A DNA stretch of 64,000 bases from CADEEN01 sp963740395 (GTDB lineage: Bacteria > Pseudomonadota > Gammaproteobacteria > Burkholderiales > Burkholderiaceae_C). The stretch covers positions 10,152-74,151 of the forward strand of contig CAVUEP010000019.1 of NCBI GenBank assembly GCA_963740395.1. Direction: 5' to 3'. Below are positions 22,128 to 31,112 of this stretch, piece after piece; position 1 is the first letter of the stretch, and each line of letters opens with the position of its first letter. The position numbers were made by a program, and so were the translations under genes. Below the pieces are notes generated by a model. It saw only the letters and a list, made by a program, of their open reading frames with translations. It was not told the DNA's origin and ran no database searches.

Positions 22128-23091
22128 TCAGCCTGAAGCGTCGGACACCGCGGCGCCAGCTTCAAGCAACTGCAGCAGCAATTCGACCCTGGCCTGCGGC
22201 GCGCCGAGCTCGCCGCTAGGCGGCAAGGGGTCACTCGCATCGGCGAGCGACGACGGGGCCGCACGAGCAACGGCTCGCGCGCAGCACCCGCACGCCGGCT
22301 GCGCTGCGCGCGCAGCACGGCCTGCCGCAGCGACGCGCCCAGCGAGCCGTTGCCGGTGCCGGCGACGACCAGGCCCTCGATTCCCTGCGCCAGCAGCGCG
22401 TCGACGACGCGCCCGTCGGCGCCGGCGTGGTTGAGCACGATCTCGACCCGCGGCCAGGCGCGCGGATCGCGCGCGATCACGGCCAGGCCCAGCGCGCGCG
22501 CCGCCGGCGCATCGCGCAGCCGCGAGACCTGTGCGCCCTCGATGCGAGCCAGCGGCCCGGCCTCACCGCCCGCGAAGGTATCGACGCGGTGGGTATCCAC
22601 CTTGCGCAGACCGACCGCATGGAAGACCGAGCCCGCCAGCACGACGCAGCACGCCATGGACACGCGCCGCTGCGCGCCAGCGTCACGGCATCCAGCAGGT
22701 TCTGCGGGCCGTCAGCCTGCAGCGACGTGGCCGGACGCATCGCCGCAGTCAGCACCACCGGCTTGGCCGGCGCCAGCACGCGGTGCAGGAAGTACGCCGT
22801 TTCCTCGAGCGTGTCGGTGCCATGGGTGATGACGACGCCCTGCACCTCATCGCGTGCCAGATGCGCAGCCACGCGCTGCGCCAGGCGCTGCCAGGTGGCG
22901 AAGTCCATGTCCTTGCTGTCGAGCTGGGCCACCTGCTCACTCTCGAGCGGCAACCCCGCCAGCGCCGGTACACCGGCCACCAACTGCGCCACACCGAGTT
23001 GCGCCGCGGTGTAGCCGATGGCGTCGGCTGGGCTGGCGGCGGTGCCGGCGATGGTGCCGCCGGTGCCCAGGATGACGATCTTGGCTTGCAT
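22128..23091 (-). CDS. Asparaginase, several frameshifts
   Basis: This enzyme hydrolyses L-asparagine to aspartate and ammonia. Both threonine active-site motifs are present: ILGTGGTIAG at residues 7-16 and VVITHGTDTLEETAYFL, plus the AMRPATSLQADGPQNLLDA substrate segment. No signal peptide is seen, so it is probably cytoplasmic. The frame shifts near 22672 (after LARSGA), near 22310 and near 22240; conserved stretches (GLVVAGTGNGSLG, ARVELLLQLLEAG) lie in the successive frames and the gene ends at 22128. About 320 residues. Its start codon is only 12 bp from the LexA box of divergent lexA. Confidence 0.85.
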
Positions 23092-23102
23092 TGGCGTGCT
23101 AT

Positions 23103-23118
23103 CTGGATAAAAATACAG
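23103..23118 (+). promoter_or_regulatory. LexA (SOS) box
   Basis: The 16-bp site CTGGATAAAAATACAG fits the CTGT-N8-ACAG consensus at seven of eight fixed positions and lies 29 bp upstream of the lexA ATG, as expected for autoregulation. A possible lexA promoter overlaps it: -35 TTGGCG at 23091-23096 and -10 TACAGT at 23114-23119, 17 bp apart. Because asparaginase starts at 23091 on the other strand, the same operator sits in its 5' region. Confidence 0.8.
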
Positions 23119-23147
23119 TCACTGGACAAACCCACAGGCAGGCCACG

Positions 23148-23825
23148 ATGGAAGAACGCCCGAAGCTTACCGACCGCCAGCAGCAGATTCTCGAGCTCGT
23201 CGAAAGCGCCATTCAGCGCACCGGTGCGCCGCCCACCCGGGCAGAAATTGCCGCCGAGTTGGGCTTTCGCTCGCCCAACGCGGCCGAAGAGCATTTGCAG
23301 GCCCTGGCGCGCAAGGGTGTGATCGAACTCGTGGGCGGCACCTCGCGCGGCATCCGCCTGCGTGCCGACACCTTGCGCGCGCTCAACGAAGCGCGCGGCA
23401 AGCAGTTCAGCCTACCGCTGCCGAGCCTGGCCCAGTTGACGCTGCCACTGATCGGGCGCGTGGCGGCCGGCAGCCCGATCCTGGCGCAGGAACACATCGA
23501 CCAGACGTACATCGTCGAAGCCAGCATGTTCGCGCGCAAGCCCGACTACCTGCTCAAGGTGCGCGGCATGAGCATGCGCGACGCCGGCATCATGGACGGC
23601 GACCTGCTCGCGGTGCAGAAGGCCAAGGAAGCCAAGAACGGCCAGATCGTGGTCGCGCGGCTCGGTGACGAGGTCACCGTCAAGCGCTTCAAGCGCGGTC
23701 GGCATGGCATCGAACTGATCCCCGAGAACCCCGACTTCGAGACCATTCTCGTCAACCCAGAAGAGACCCAGTTCGAACTCGAGGGCCTGGCCGTCGGCCT
23801 GATCCGCAACAACATGATGATGTGA
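23148..23825 (+). CDS. lexA: SOS repressor LexA
   Basis: LexA represses SOS genes and cleaves itself when RecA filaments form on damaged DNA. The 225-residue protein has the winged-helix DNA-binding domain (LTDRQQQILELV, PTRAEIAAELGFRSPNAAEEHL), the Ala-Gly cleavage site in RVAAGSP, the catalytic Ser in VRGMSMRDAGI and the catalytic Lys in VTVKRFKR. The start chosen (MEERPKLTDRQ) places the LexA box just upstream. Intact. The HhH-protein gene follows 13 bp later. Confidence 0.97.
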   Translation: MEERPKLTDRQQQILELVESAIQRTGAPPTRAEIAAELGFRSPNAAEEHLQALARKGVIELVGGTSRGIRLRADTLRALNEARGKQFSLPLPSLAQLTLPLIGRVAAGSPILAQEHIDQTYIVEASMFARKPDYLLKVRGMSMRDAGIMDGDLLAVQKAKEAKNGQIVVARLGDEVTVKRFKRGRHGIELIPENPDFETILVNPEETQFELEGLAVGLIRNNMMM

Positions 23826-23838
23826 ACAGCGACCGTCC

Positions 23839-24162
23839 ATGACAGCCAGACCGCGCCGGACCCCACGCATCAAGCAGCCCAAGGTTGCCCGGGCCGCTGA
23901 TTGCGCCGTGCTCGAGCAATTGCCCAACATCGGCCCGTCGCTGGCAGCCGATCTGCGCCTGATCGGCATTCGCGCGCCGCGCGAATTGCGCGGTCGCGAC
24001 CCCTTCGTGCTCTACCAGTCCTTGTGCGCGGCCACCGGGCAGCGCCATGATCCCTGTGTCCTGGACACCTTCATGGCCGCCACCGACTTCATGCGCGGCG
24101 CCGAGGCGGCGCCCTGGTGGGCCTACACGGCGCAACGCAAGGCACTCTACGGCCAGGTCTGA
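23839..24162 (+). CDS. Helix-hairpin-helix protein (Cdd1-like)
   Basis: A 107-residue protein with a basic N-terminus and one helix-hairpin-helix motif (AVLEQLPNIGPSLAADLRLIGI), followed by PRELRGRDPFVLYQSLCAATG and WWAYTAQRKALYG. This matches the Cdd1/pathogenicity-locus family, small proteins with a presumed DNA-binding role and no established function. It begins 13 bp after lexA, so it may belong to the SOS transcript. Confidence 0.75.
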   Translation: MTARPRRTPRIKQPKVARAADCAVLEQLPNIGPSLAADLRLIGIRAPRELRGRDPFVLYQSLCAATGQRHDPCVLDTFMAATDFMRGAEAAPWWAYTAQRKALYGQV

Positions 24163-24245
24163 GCAGGGCGCCGGCGGCAGAACAGCGCCGGCGATCCGGG
24201 CTTAATTCACGGATCGTCGAGGAGCCCGGCAGCCACACTGGTGCC

Positions 24246-24722
24246 ATGCCAGCGTCGTCATTCCCGCCCGATCTGCCGACGTTGCCGGCTACGCCCGACG
24301 GCGTGGTGGCGCAACAGGCCGCGCCGCCGCGCCGCGGGCTGTGGCGTCAGGTGGCTGGCGCGATTGGCTGGAATGCCAGCCCTGCGGCCGACCCGATCGA
24401 TCCAAAGGCTGCGGGCCGCGCCCTGGTGGCCTGCCTGGCCGACCTGCCTACGGAAAAGACCGCGGTGCTGCGCCAGCTGTTGGCGCACGCCAAGTCGCCG
24501 GTCGAACTAGGCTACCTGCGGCCCGAGGTGTACCGGCTGTTGTCGCTGCATCACTCGCAGGACGAAGCCGAGCGACGGCTCGTCGCGTTGGATCCCGGCT
24601 TCGATTCGCGGCTGCGTCGGACGCGCCCCGGCTCGGAATTGCCCCCTGAGGCAGTCGCGGCACGCCGCGCCGCCCGGCGTGCCATACAGGGCCGAATCCC
24701 GCCTCAGCGCACGCCGAGGTAG
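24246..24722 (+). CDS. Hypothetical protein
   Basis: A 158-residue open frame with balanced composition: Pro-rich N-terminus, a central segment PKAAGRALVACLADLPTEKTAVLRQLLAHA likely to be helical, and an Arg-rich C-terminus. I recognise no domain. No convincing ribosome-binding site precedes the ATG (a GAGGAG lies about 22 bp upstream). Its last 19 bp overlap the 3' end of the convergent DUF1993 gene. Real coding is plausible but unproven. Confidence 0.45.
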   Translation: MPASSFPPDLPTLPATPDGVVAQQAAPPRRGLWRQVAGAIGWNASPAADPIDPKAAGRALVACLADLPTEKTAVLRQLLAHAKSPVELGYLRPEVYRLLSLHHSQDEAERRLVALDPGFDSRLRRTRPGSELPPEAVAARRAARRAIQGRIPPQRTPR

Positions 24723-25213
24723 TCACGCTTGCCGATCTCGACCCCAGCGTGGCGCAGCAGCGCGTAAGTCATCGTGACGTGGAAGAACACGTTGGGCAGC
24801 GCGTAATGCTTCAGATACGCCTCGCCGGCGAAGACCAGCGGGTCTCCCGAGCGCTGCGGCAGCGTGATTTCACGCGCGCCGCTGCCGTCAATCTGCGCCG
24901 CCTCGAAGCTGTTCACGTAATCGATGGTCTTCTGCACACGCGCCCGCAACTCGGCCAGCGTGGCCTCGTTGTCCTCCCACTTCGGCAACTCGGTGCCGGC
25001 CAGGCGCCCCATGCAGGCCTTGGCCGAATCGCTGGCGATCTGAATCTGCTTGGACAGCGGAAGCATGTCGGGCGCCAGGCGCATGCCTAGATAGTTGACG
25101 GAGTCGAACTTGCGCGCCTCGGCATGGGCCTGGGCCTTGTCGATCCACTTGATCAGGTTGCCCAGCATGCGAACAAGGATCGGCGCGCTGGCCGAATGCA
25201 TCGAGATGGTCAT
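24704..25213 (-). CDS. DUF1993 family protein
   Basis: A 169-residue protein beginning MTISMHSASAPILVRMLGNLIKWIDKAQAHA and containing LPLSKQIQIASDSAKACMGRLAG and KHYALPNVFFHVTMTYALLRHAGVEIGKRDYLG, the conserved regions of DUF1993. The four-helix layout with a conserved late His resembles DinB-type folds, which suggests metal binding, but no function is known. Monocistronic on the minus strand, divergent from the dehydrogenase gene across 145 bp. Confidence 0.82.
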   Translation of the reverse strand: MTISMHSASAPILVRMLGNLIKWIDKAQAHAEARKFDSVNYLGMRLAPDMLPLSKQIQIASDSAKACMGRLAGTELPKWEDNEATLAELRARVQKTIDYVNSFEAAQIDGSGAREITLPQRSGDPLVFAGEAYLKHYALPNVFFHVTMTYALLRHAGVEIGKRDYLGVR

Positions 25214-25358
25214 GACATGTCCTTTGACGAAAGCATGCGATCCTATCGTGCGCCGGGCCGCCCCCGGGGCGTGCGACTCCCCAATGGAGGACGACGCCGC
25301 AGGCGTCCTGGGGCCCAGAATGCTCGCAAGGCAGAATTGGGTGCCGCCGCACCAAACC

Positions 25359-26366
25359 ATGAACATCATCATCCTCGACGACTACCAGGACGCTGTGCGC
25401 AAGCTGCACTGCGCGGCCAAGCTCGAGCACCTCAACGCCAAGGTCTTCACCAACACCGTCAAGGGCATCGGCCAGCTCTCGATCCGGCTCAAGGACGCCG
25501 ACGTGCTGGTGCCGATCCGCGAGCGCACGGCGTTCCCGCGCCAGTTGCTCGAGAAGCTGCCCAAGCTCAAGCTGATTGCGCAGACCGGCCGCGTCGGGTC
25601 ACACATCGATGTCGCTGCCTGCACCCGCCTCGGCATCGCCGTCGCCGAGGGGGTGGGCTCGCCGGTCGCGCCGGCGGAACTCACCTGGGCCTTGGTCATG
25701 TCGGCAATGCGGCGCCTGCCGCATTACATCGGCAACCTCAAGCATGGTGCCTGGCAACAAGCCGGGCTGAAGACCGGCGCCATGCCGCCGAATTTCTGCC
25801 TCGGCATGAAACTCGAAGGCAAGACCCTGGGGATCTGGGGCTATGGCAAGGTGGGCCAGCGCGTGGCGGGTTATGGCCGCGCCTTCGGCATGAACGTCAC
25901 CGTCTGGGGAAGCCAGGGTTCACGCGACAAGGCGCGCGCGGACGGGCTCATGCCTGCGCCTTCGCGCGAGGCCTTTTTCGAGGTTTGCGATGTGCTGTCG
26001 ATGCACCTGAGGTTGACCGACGAAACCCGCGGGATCGTCACGTCGGATGACCTGGCGCGCATGAAGCCGACGGCGCTGTTCGTCAACACCTCGCGCGCCG
26101 AACTCGTGACCGAAGGCGCGCTGGTCTCGGGACTGAATCGCGGCCACCCCGGCATGGCGGCGGTCGACGTGTTCGAGACCGAACCGATCCTGCAGGGCCA
26201 CCCGCTGCTGCGGCTGGAAACGGCCGTGTGCACGCCGCACCTGGGCTATGTCGAGCAGGACAGCTACGAGTTGTATTTCGGAGCTGCGTTCGACAACGTC
26301 GTCGCGTTCGTCAACAAGCAGCCGATCAACATCGTCAACCCCGAGGCGCTGAAGGTGATTCGTTGA
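25359..26366 (+). CDS. D-2-hydroxyacid dehydrogenase
   Basis: This 335-residue NAD-dependent dehydrogenase acts on an unidentified 2-hydroxy acid. The Rossmann motif is IWGYGKVGQRVAGYGRAFGM. Catalytic residues lie in FVNTSRAELVTEGAL (Arg), the Glu of DVFETEPILQGHPLL and the His of CTPHLGYVEQDSYE. Similar proteins are often annotated as phosphoglycerate dehydrogenase-like, but the C-terminal ACT domain of SerA is absent. The stop overlaps a TTG start of the chrA half downstream. Confidence 0.88.
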   Translation: MNIIILDDYQDAVRKLHCAAKLEHLNAKVFTNTVKGIGQLSIRLKDADVLVPIRERTAFPRQLLEKLPKLKLIAQTGRVGSHIDVAACTRLGIAVAEGVGSPVAPAELTWALVMSAMRRLPHYIGNLKHGAWQQAGLKTGAMPPNFCLGMKLEGKTLGIWGYGKVGQRVAGYGRAFGMNVTVWGSQGSRDKARADGLMPAPSREAFFEVCDVLSMHLRLTDETRGIVTSDDLARMKPTALFVNTSRAELVTEGALVSGLNRGHPGMAAVDVFETEPILQGHPLLRLETAVCTPHLGYVEQDSYELYFGAAFDNVVAFVNKQPINIVNPEALKVIR

Positions 26367-26950
26367 GCGCGGAGCCCGCGCCGACGCCCCCCGCGGCGCC
26401 GGTGCCGAGCTCGCCGGCAGAGTTGATGCGCGTGTTCAATGCGCTGGCCTTGCAGGGATTTGGCGGCGTGCTGCCGGTGGCGCAGCGCGAGCTGGTCGAG
26501 CGTCGGCGCTGGCTCACACGCGAGCAGTTCATGGAAACGATGTCGGTCAGCCAGGTCCTGCCCGGGCCCAACATCGTGAACATGGCGCTGATCATCGGCG
26601 ACCGCTTCTTCGGCTGGCGCGGTGCGCTCGCGGCCCTGGCTGGCCTGCTGATGGTGCCGCTGACGATCGTGATGACGCTGGCCATCGTCTATACGCACTT
26701 TGCAGCTGAGCCCATGGTGGCGGGCGCGTTGCGCGGCATGGCGGCCGTGGCGGCGGGGTTGATCCTGGCGATGGCCCTCAAGCTGCTGCCCTCGCTGGCG
26801 CGCAACCCACTGGGCCGCATCCTCTGCGCCCTGGCACTTGGGGTGACGCTGCTCGCCGTGGGTTGGCTGCGTTGGCCGATCGCGTACGCGGTGCTGGGCG
26901 TCGGTGGCCTGGCGGTCTGCGCCGCCTGGTGGCGGCTGGGGCAAAGATGA
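26363..26950 (+). CDS. chrA: Chromate transporter, N-terminal CHR-domain protein
   Basis: First half of a split ChrA-type efflux system for chromate (family role; substrate here inferred). About 195 residues with the CHR signature NALALQGFGGVLPVAQRELVERR and SQVLPGPNIVNMALIIGDRFFGWRGA, followed by five or six membrane segments. The best start is TTG at 26363, within the stop of the dehydrogenase (TTGA), giving a Pro/Ala-rich N-terminus; the ATG at 26426 would cut into the CHR core. It overlaps the second half by 4 bp. Confidence 0.82.
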   Translation: MSAEPAPTPPAAPVPSSPAELMRVFNALALQGFGGVLPVAQRELVERRRWLTREQFMETMSVSQVLPGPNIVNMALIIGDRFFGWRGALAALAGLLMVPLTIVMTLAIVYTHFAAEPMVAGALRGMAAVAAGLILAMALKLLPSLARNPLGRILCALALGVTLLAVGWLRWPIAYAVLGVGGLAVCAAWWRLGQR

Positions 26951-27492
26951 CCGCCTTCGCCCTTCACAATGCAGCCGATTGGTGGTCGCTGCTGACGCAC
27001 TTCGTCGCGATGTCGATGCTGGCGGTCGGCGGCGCCGTGGCCGTCGCGCCGGAAATCCATCGCTACATCGTCGAGCAGCGCGCCTGGATCGATGACAGCC
27101 AGTTCAGCGCCGCCATCGCGCTGGCGCAGGCCTCGCCGGGGCCCAACCTGCTGTTCGTGCCCGTGATCGGCTACTCGGTGGCGGGCGCCGGCGGTGCCGT
27201 GGTGGCGCTGCTGGGAATGCTGGTGCCGAGCACCACGCTGGCACTGGCCGTCTCACGCTGGGGACACACGCGTCGAGAGTCGCGTGGGGTGCGCGCCTTC
27301 GTCGCAGGCATGGCCCCGGTCACGATCGGCCTGGTGCTGTCCACCGGCGCCCTGTTGGCGATGCCGCTGGTCGATCGCGCCGCGACTTGGCTGCTCGTGG
27401 CTGCCACGGTCGGGGCCATGCTGGCCACGCGAGTCAGCCCGGTGTGGCTGATCGCTGCCGGGGCGTTCGCCGGGGCGCTGGGCTGGGTCTAG
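26947..27492 (+). CDS. chrA: Chromate transporter, C-terminal CHR-domain protein
   Basis: Second half of the short-chain ChrA pair, 181 residues. The CHR core reads SMLAVGGAVAVAPEIHRYIVEQRAWI and ALAQASPGPNLLFVPVIGY, followed by hydrophobic segments including VVALLGMLVPSTTLALAVS and FVAGMAPVTIGLVLSTGALLA. Two single-domain CHR proteins of opposite membrane topology normally act together. ATGA overlap with the first half. It converges on rlmB with a 22-bp gap. Confidence 0.83.
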   Translation: MTAFALHNAADWWSLLTHFVAMSMLAVGGAVAVAPEIHRYIVEQRAWIDDSQFSAAIALAQASPGPNLLFVPVIGYSVAGAGGAVVALLGMLVPSTTLALAVSRWGHTRRESRGVRAFVAGMAPVTIGLVLSTGALLAMPLVDRAATWLLVAATVGAMLATRVSPVWLIAAGAFAGALGWV

Positions 27493-27514
27493 GCGGCACC
27501 CTGCGGCACGTGGC

Positions 27515-28255
27515 TCACTTGCCGCCCCGCCGCTGGCGCAGCGCCTCGTACAAGCACACGCCGGCGGCGACGGAGACGTTCAGACTCTCCACGGCACCCG
27601 CCATCGGGATGCGCACCAGTTCGTCGCAGGTCTTGCGCGTCAACTGGCGCAGGCCCGCGCCCTCGGCGCCCAGCACCAGGGCCACCGGACCGGTCAGGTC
27701 AAGGTCGTACAGCGTGCGATCGGCGTCGTCGCTGGCGCCGATGACGCGTATGTCGCGCTCCTTCATCTCGTTCAACGACCGCGCCAGGTTCGTGACCATC
27801 AGGTAGGGCACGGTTTCGGCTGCGCCGCTGGCCACCTTGGCCACGGTGGCGTTCAAGCCGACGGCGTGATCCTTGGGCGCGATCACGGCATGGGCGCCGG
27901 CGCCGTCGGCCACGCGCAGGCAGGCGCCGAGGTTGTGCGGGTCGGTCACGCCGTCGAGCACCAGCACCAGTGGCGGGCCCTGCACCGCATCGAGCACGTC
28001 GTCGAGCGAGTGGCGCGGCGCCAACTGATTGACACGCGCGACGACGCCCTGGTGGCGCGCGGTGCCCGCCAATTGCGTCAGCTGCGCGTCGCTGCTGTCG
28101 ACGAGTTTGGCGCCGGCGGATTGCGCGCGCTCGGCGAACTGACGCATGCGCGCGTCGCGCCGGCGGCCGTCGAGATGGATCTCGAGCACCGACTCGGGCG
28201 CGGTCTTCAGGCGCACCGTGACGGCGTGGAATCCGAACAGGATGCGCGCACTCAT
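27515..28255 (-). CDS. rlmB: 23S rRNA (guanosine-2'-O-)-methyltransferase RlmB
   Basis: RlmB methylates the ribose of G2251 in the peptidyl-transferase loop of 23S rRNA. The 246-residue SPOUT enzyme has an N-terminal L30e-like domain (ILFGFHAVTVRL) and the three trefoil-knot motifs: DGVTDPHNLGACLRVADGAG, VLGAEGAGLRQLT and IPMAGAVESLNVSVAAGVCLYE. Intact and probably transcribed alone. The 168-bp region upstream holds no recognised gene. Confidence 0.95.
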   Translation of the reverse strand: MSARILFGFHAVTVRLKTAPESVLEIHLDGRRRDARMRQFAERAQSAGAKLVDSSDAQLTQLAGTARHQGVVARVNQLAPRHSLDDVLDAVQGPPLVLVLDGVTDPHNLGACLRVADGAGAHAVIAPKDHAVGLNATVAKVASGAAETVPYLMVTNLARSLNEMKERDIRVIGASDDADRTLYDLDLTGPVALVLGAEGAGLRQLTRKTCDELVRIPMAGAVESLNVSVAAGVCLYEALRQRRGGK

Positions 28256-28423
28256 CGGGATTTCACTGCCGGCGCGCCAATGCGGGCCAAGGCGCAGCGG
28301 CGCGGGCCATCAGGGCTGGTCATGGAGTCAACTGCACGGGATTCAGGGGACGCCAGTATCGCGCCCAGGGCCTGCCGCGCGGCAGCGCGCGTTGAAAACG
28401 CAGGCGCCGGCCTGCGCTGGCGC

Positions 28424-29101
28424 TCAGGCCGTGACGTCCAGGACGCTGCCGGCCGGCACGACGCTGGCCGTGTCGGGGGCCAACTGGCTCGACAGCCGCT
28501 CGAGCAAGGCTGCCAGGCCTTCGCGCGCGCCCGCACCGGTCGTGGCCACCGGCTGGCTACCCATGGCCTGCTGCAGCGCCTCGTAGGCCGCAATCAGGCG
28601 TGACGAAGGCACCTGCATCATGTACACGGCGGCGCTGGTTCGGGTCAGGGGGTTGGGCATCGGCGGCTCGACAGCCGCGCCGAGCTCAACCGCGGCCGCG
28701 ACTGCGGCGGCCGCGTCGGCGGGTGAGGCGACCGGTTGGGCTTGGCCGACCTGTGCGCCCACGGCGGTGGCCAGCGCGTCGATACGCTGCGGCAGGTCGC
28801 TCCACTCGCGACGTCCCCAGGCATGGCCACGGCCAGGCCCTTCCTCGCCGCCGGCGTCGACGCTGCGCAATTCCTGCATCAGGGCATGCGCAAAGCGGAA
28901 CACAGCCTGCGCCGTCTCCTTGTTCGGTGCATCGGTCTTGCCCAGTGCCTGGTTCATCGCGCCGACGAGTTCGTGACGACGACCTTCACCGTGGTGCTGG
29001 CGCTGCACCGCGCGCACGCGCTGCACCGGCTCGACCGGCGGCAGGTTCTGGCCGCCGCGCACGGCGGAAACCACATTGGATGAGATGGCGGCAATCGACA
29101 T
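28424..29101 (-). CDS. Hypothetical protein
   Basis: A 225-residue protein with no domain I recognise. It starts MSIAAISSNVVSAVRGGQ, has a basic, Gln/Arg/His-rich segment at about residues 26-42, a predicted helical middle (ETAQAVFRFAHALMQELRSV), an Ala-rich linker near 125-145 and a second helical region (SRLIAAYEALQQAMG, LAALLERLSSQLAPD). No signal peptide or membrane segment. GC-rich codon use matches its neighbours, and the antisense frames are less protein-like, which supports real coding. Confidence 0.6.
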   Translation of the reverse strand: MSIAAISSNVVSAVRGGQNLPPVEPVQRVRAVQRQHHGEGRRHELVGAMNQALGKTDAPNKETAQAVFRFAHALMQELRSVDAGGEEGPGRGHAWGRREWSDLPQRIDALATAVGAQVGQAQPVASPADAAAAVAAAVELGAAVEPPMPNPLTRTSAAVYMMQVPSSRLIAAYEALQQAMGSQPVATTGAGAREGLAALLERLSSQLAPDTASVVPAGSVLDVTA

Positions 29102-29248
29102 GGCAGCTCCCCTCGAGTTGCCATGGCCGCCGATGCGGCCAAGAGTCAACCCGTTGTCGCCATATTTCGACCGTTACACGCGAGACTTGAGTGCCGGCGT
29201 GTGACAAAGCGCACGCTGCCGCTGCGACACGAGCGGATCACGGGCTGC

Positions 29249-29998
29249 CTAACGCAGCATCTCGCGCCAAAGCCACAGGCCGCCGATCAGCACCGGCTGA
29301 TGCAGCATGTAGAAGCTGAGCGACCAGCGGCCGAGCAGCGCCAGCGGTTGCGCGGCACCGGGCAGCGCACCGGAAAGCAGTTGGGGGCGGTGCTGCAGCA
29401 CCCATTGCCCCGCCGCCAGGCCCCACAGCATCACGCCGAGCCAGGGCAGCAACGGCGCATAGTCCTCCGTGACCGGCTTGCGCGTGACCAGACCGACCCA
29501 GTTCGTCCAGCGCGAATCGAAGAACGGATCCTGGATGCCGTGCGGCAGCCACACCAGCAGCAGCCCCAGCGGCCACAGCCAGGCCCGCAACGGCGACGCC
29601 AGGCGGGCGGCGATCAACATCAATGCAATGCCATGCAGGATGCCGAAGCTGATCCAGCTCTTGGGAAACATCAGCGCCGAACCGGCCGAGACCAGCACGG
29701 CGCAAGCCGCGATCTGCGCCCAGCGGCGCCAGAAGCGCGGCCAGCCCTGACCGGCATGCGCCGCCACGGCCTGCGCCACACCGGCGCAAAAGAGGAACAG
29801 GCTGACGATTGCCGTGCGCTGCTGGGTCCAGAACGGGTCGACATAGAAGTTCTGCCGGGGCACCAGCATGCCGAAGTAGTTCAGGTCGAAGCAGAAGTGA
29901 AACACCGCCATCCAAATGATGGCCACGCCACGCAACGCGTCGAGGCGGTCGTGTCTTGAGTGGCGGTGCGTCGCGTTCACGCGCCGAGTTTCCCGCAA
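29249..29998 (-). CDS. DUF1624 (heparan-alpha-glucosaminide N-acetyltransferase-like) membrane protein
   Basis: A 249-residue integral membrane protein starting HDRLDALRGVAIIWMAVFHFCFDLNYFG, the hallmark of DUF1624 catalytic domains, whose conserved His lies in the first membrane helix. Seven or so hydrophobic segments follow, ending SLSFYMLHQPVLIGGLWLW, as in acyltransferase-3-like proteins. It probably transfers an acyl group to an extracytoplasmic glycan; substrate unknown. Divergent from the thioesterase gene across 38 bp. Confidence 0.82.
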   Translation of the reverse strand: MRETRRVNATHRHSRHDRLDALRGVAIIWMAVFHFCFDLNYFGMLVPRQNFYVDPFWTQQRTAIVSLFLFCAGVAQAVAAHAGQGWPRFWRRWAQIAACAVLVSAGSALMFPKSWISFGILHGIALMLIAARLASPLRAWLWPLGLLLVWLPHGIQDPFFDSRWTNWVGLVTRKPVTEDYAPLLPWLGVMLWGLAAGQWVLQHRPQLLSGALPGAAQPLALLGRWSLSFYMLHQPVLIGGLWLWREMLR

Positions 29999-30036
29999 AA
30001 GAGTCGGGTTCCGCAGGGGGCGGCTACGATCCGGTC

Positions 30037-30529
30037 ATGACCGCTCTCCACACCGCCCTGCGACGCAGCGCCGAAGAACAAGAACGCCTCGATCTCGCGC
30101 TCACGGACTTGTTCGAACAGCGCATCACGTTCAACCAGACCCTGGGTCTGTCAGTCGAGTCGATGCGAGCGTCCAGCCCGACGATTCACTTTGCGATGCG
30201 ACCCGAGCTGGTCGGCCACTATCTGTACGGACGCCTGCACGGCGGCGTGATCTCGGCCACGCTGGACGCGATGGGCGGCCTGGCCTTGATGGTGGCCATC
30301 GGAGAGAAGCATTGCGACGAAAGCACCGAGCAGATCCTGCAGCGCTTCGCCAAGATGGGCACCATCGACATCCGCGTCGACTACCTGCGCCCCGGTGTCG
30401 GCAACACGTTCACCGCCAGCGCCGAGGTCACACGCCTGGGCGGACGCATCGGCTGCGACCCAGATGCGCCTCGTCAATGATGCAGGAGCGCTGATCGCGA
30501 CGGCCGCCGCGGCCTACGTGATCAGCTGA
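30037..30529 (+). CDS. Hotdog-fold thioesterase (PaaI-like), one frameshift
   Basis: About 163 residues with a hotdog fold: LGLSVESMRASSPTIHFAMRPELVGH, then the active-site segment GRLHGGVISATLDAMGGLALMVA and VDYLRPGVGNTFTASAEVTRLGGRIG. The frame breaks near 30455; the end continues as TQMRLVNDAGALIATAAAAYVIS in another frame, matching the usual family C-terminus. Length 1 modulo 3 indicates one extra base. Acyl-CoA substrate unknown. Confidence 0.82.
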
Positions 30530-30533
30530 CGCG

Positions 30534-31047
30534 TCAATTGCTGCCCGCCGCGCCGAACTCGGCGCTGAACCACTCGGCCAGCATGCGCTTCTCGTAGCCT
30601 AGCGACTCGCTGGCGTAACGGTCGCCGAGGCGGTGCAGGTAGCCCATGTCGGAAACCCACTGCTCCGCCTTGCGGGGCGCCTGCCCTGCCGACTCCAACG
30701 TGTAACGCAGTTTGATGCGCGGCCAATCGGCCTGGCCCTTGAGCAGGCGGATGTCTTGCGCAGTACGGCGCGAGGGGCGCACTTCGCCGGCCAGATCGAT
30801 GTCGAGCACCTCGATGGTCAACGCCTGGCCGTCGGGCAGATGGCGCTTGGCGAGAGCCTCGAAGTGACCGGTGAGTTCCTTCAGACGTGTCCGCGACGTC
30901 GCTGCGTCGGTTGCCGGCGTCGACGAAACGGTCGGGCTGGGCATAGGACACCTGCACCGTCCCGGCGGCGTGGGCCGCCAGCCCGGCAGATTGCATGACG
31001 AATGCGATCCCGAGCGCGAGCGAGCTGGAGCAAAGGGTGAAGCGCAT
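30534..31047 (-). CDS. DUF3016 exported protein, one frameshift
   Basis: About 170 residues with a signal peptide (residues 1-28, SSLALGIAFVMQSAGLAAHA) and the DUF3016 body: VQVSYAQPDRFVDAGNRRSDV, LKELTGHFEALAKRHLPDGQALTIEVLDIDLAG, RYTLESAG and a C-terminal WFSAEFG. A shift near 30888 separates the first 50 residues from the rest; length is 1 modulo 3. Function unknown, periplasmic location predicted. Confidence 0.75.
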
Positions 31048-31112
31048 GGCACCTCCTGTGTCGCAAAGATCGATAGCGATCGTATTCCCAACGGCGCCGG
31101 CCGGAAAGTCGT

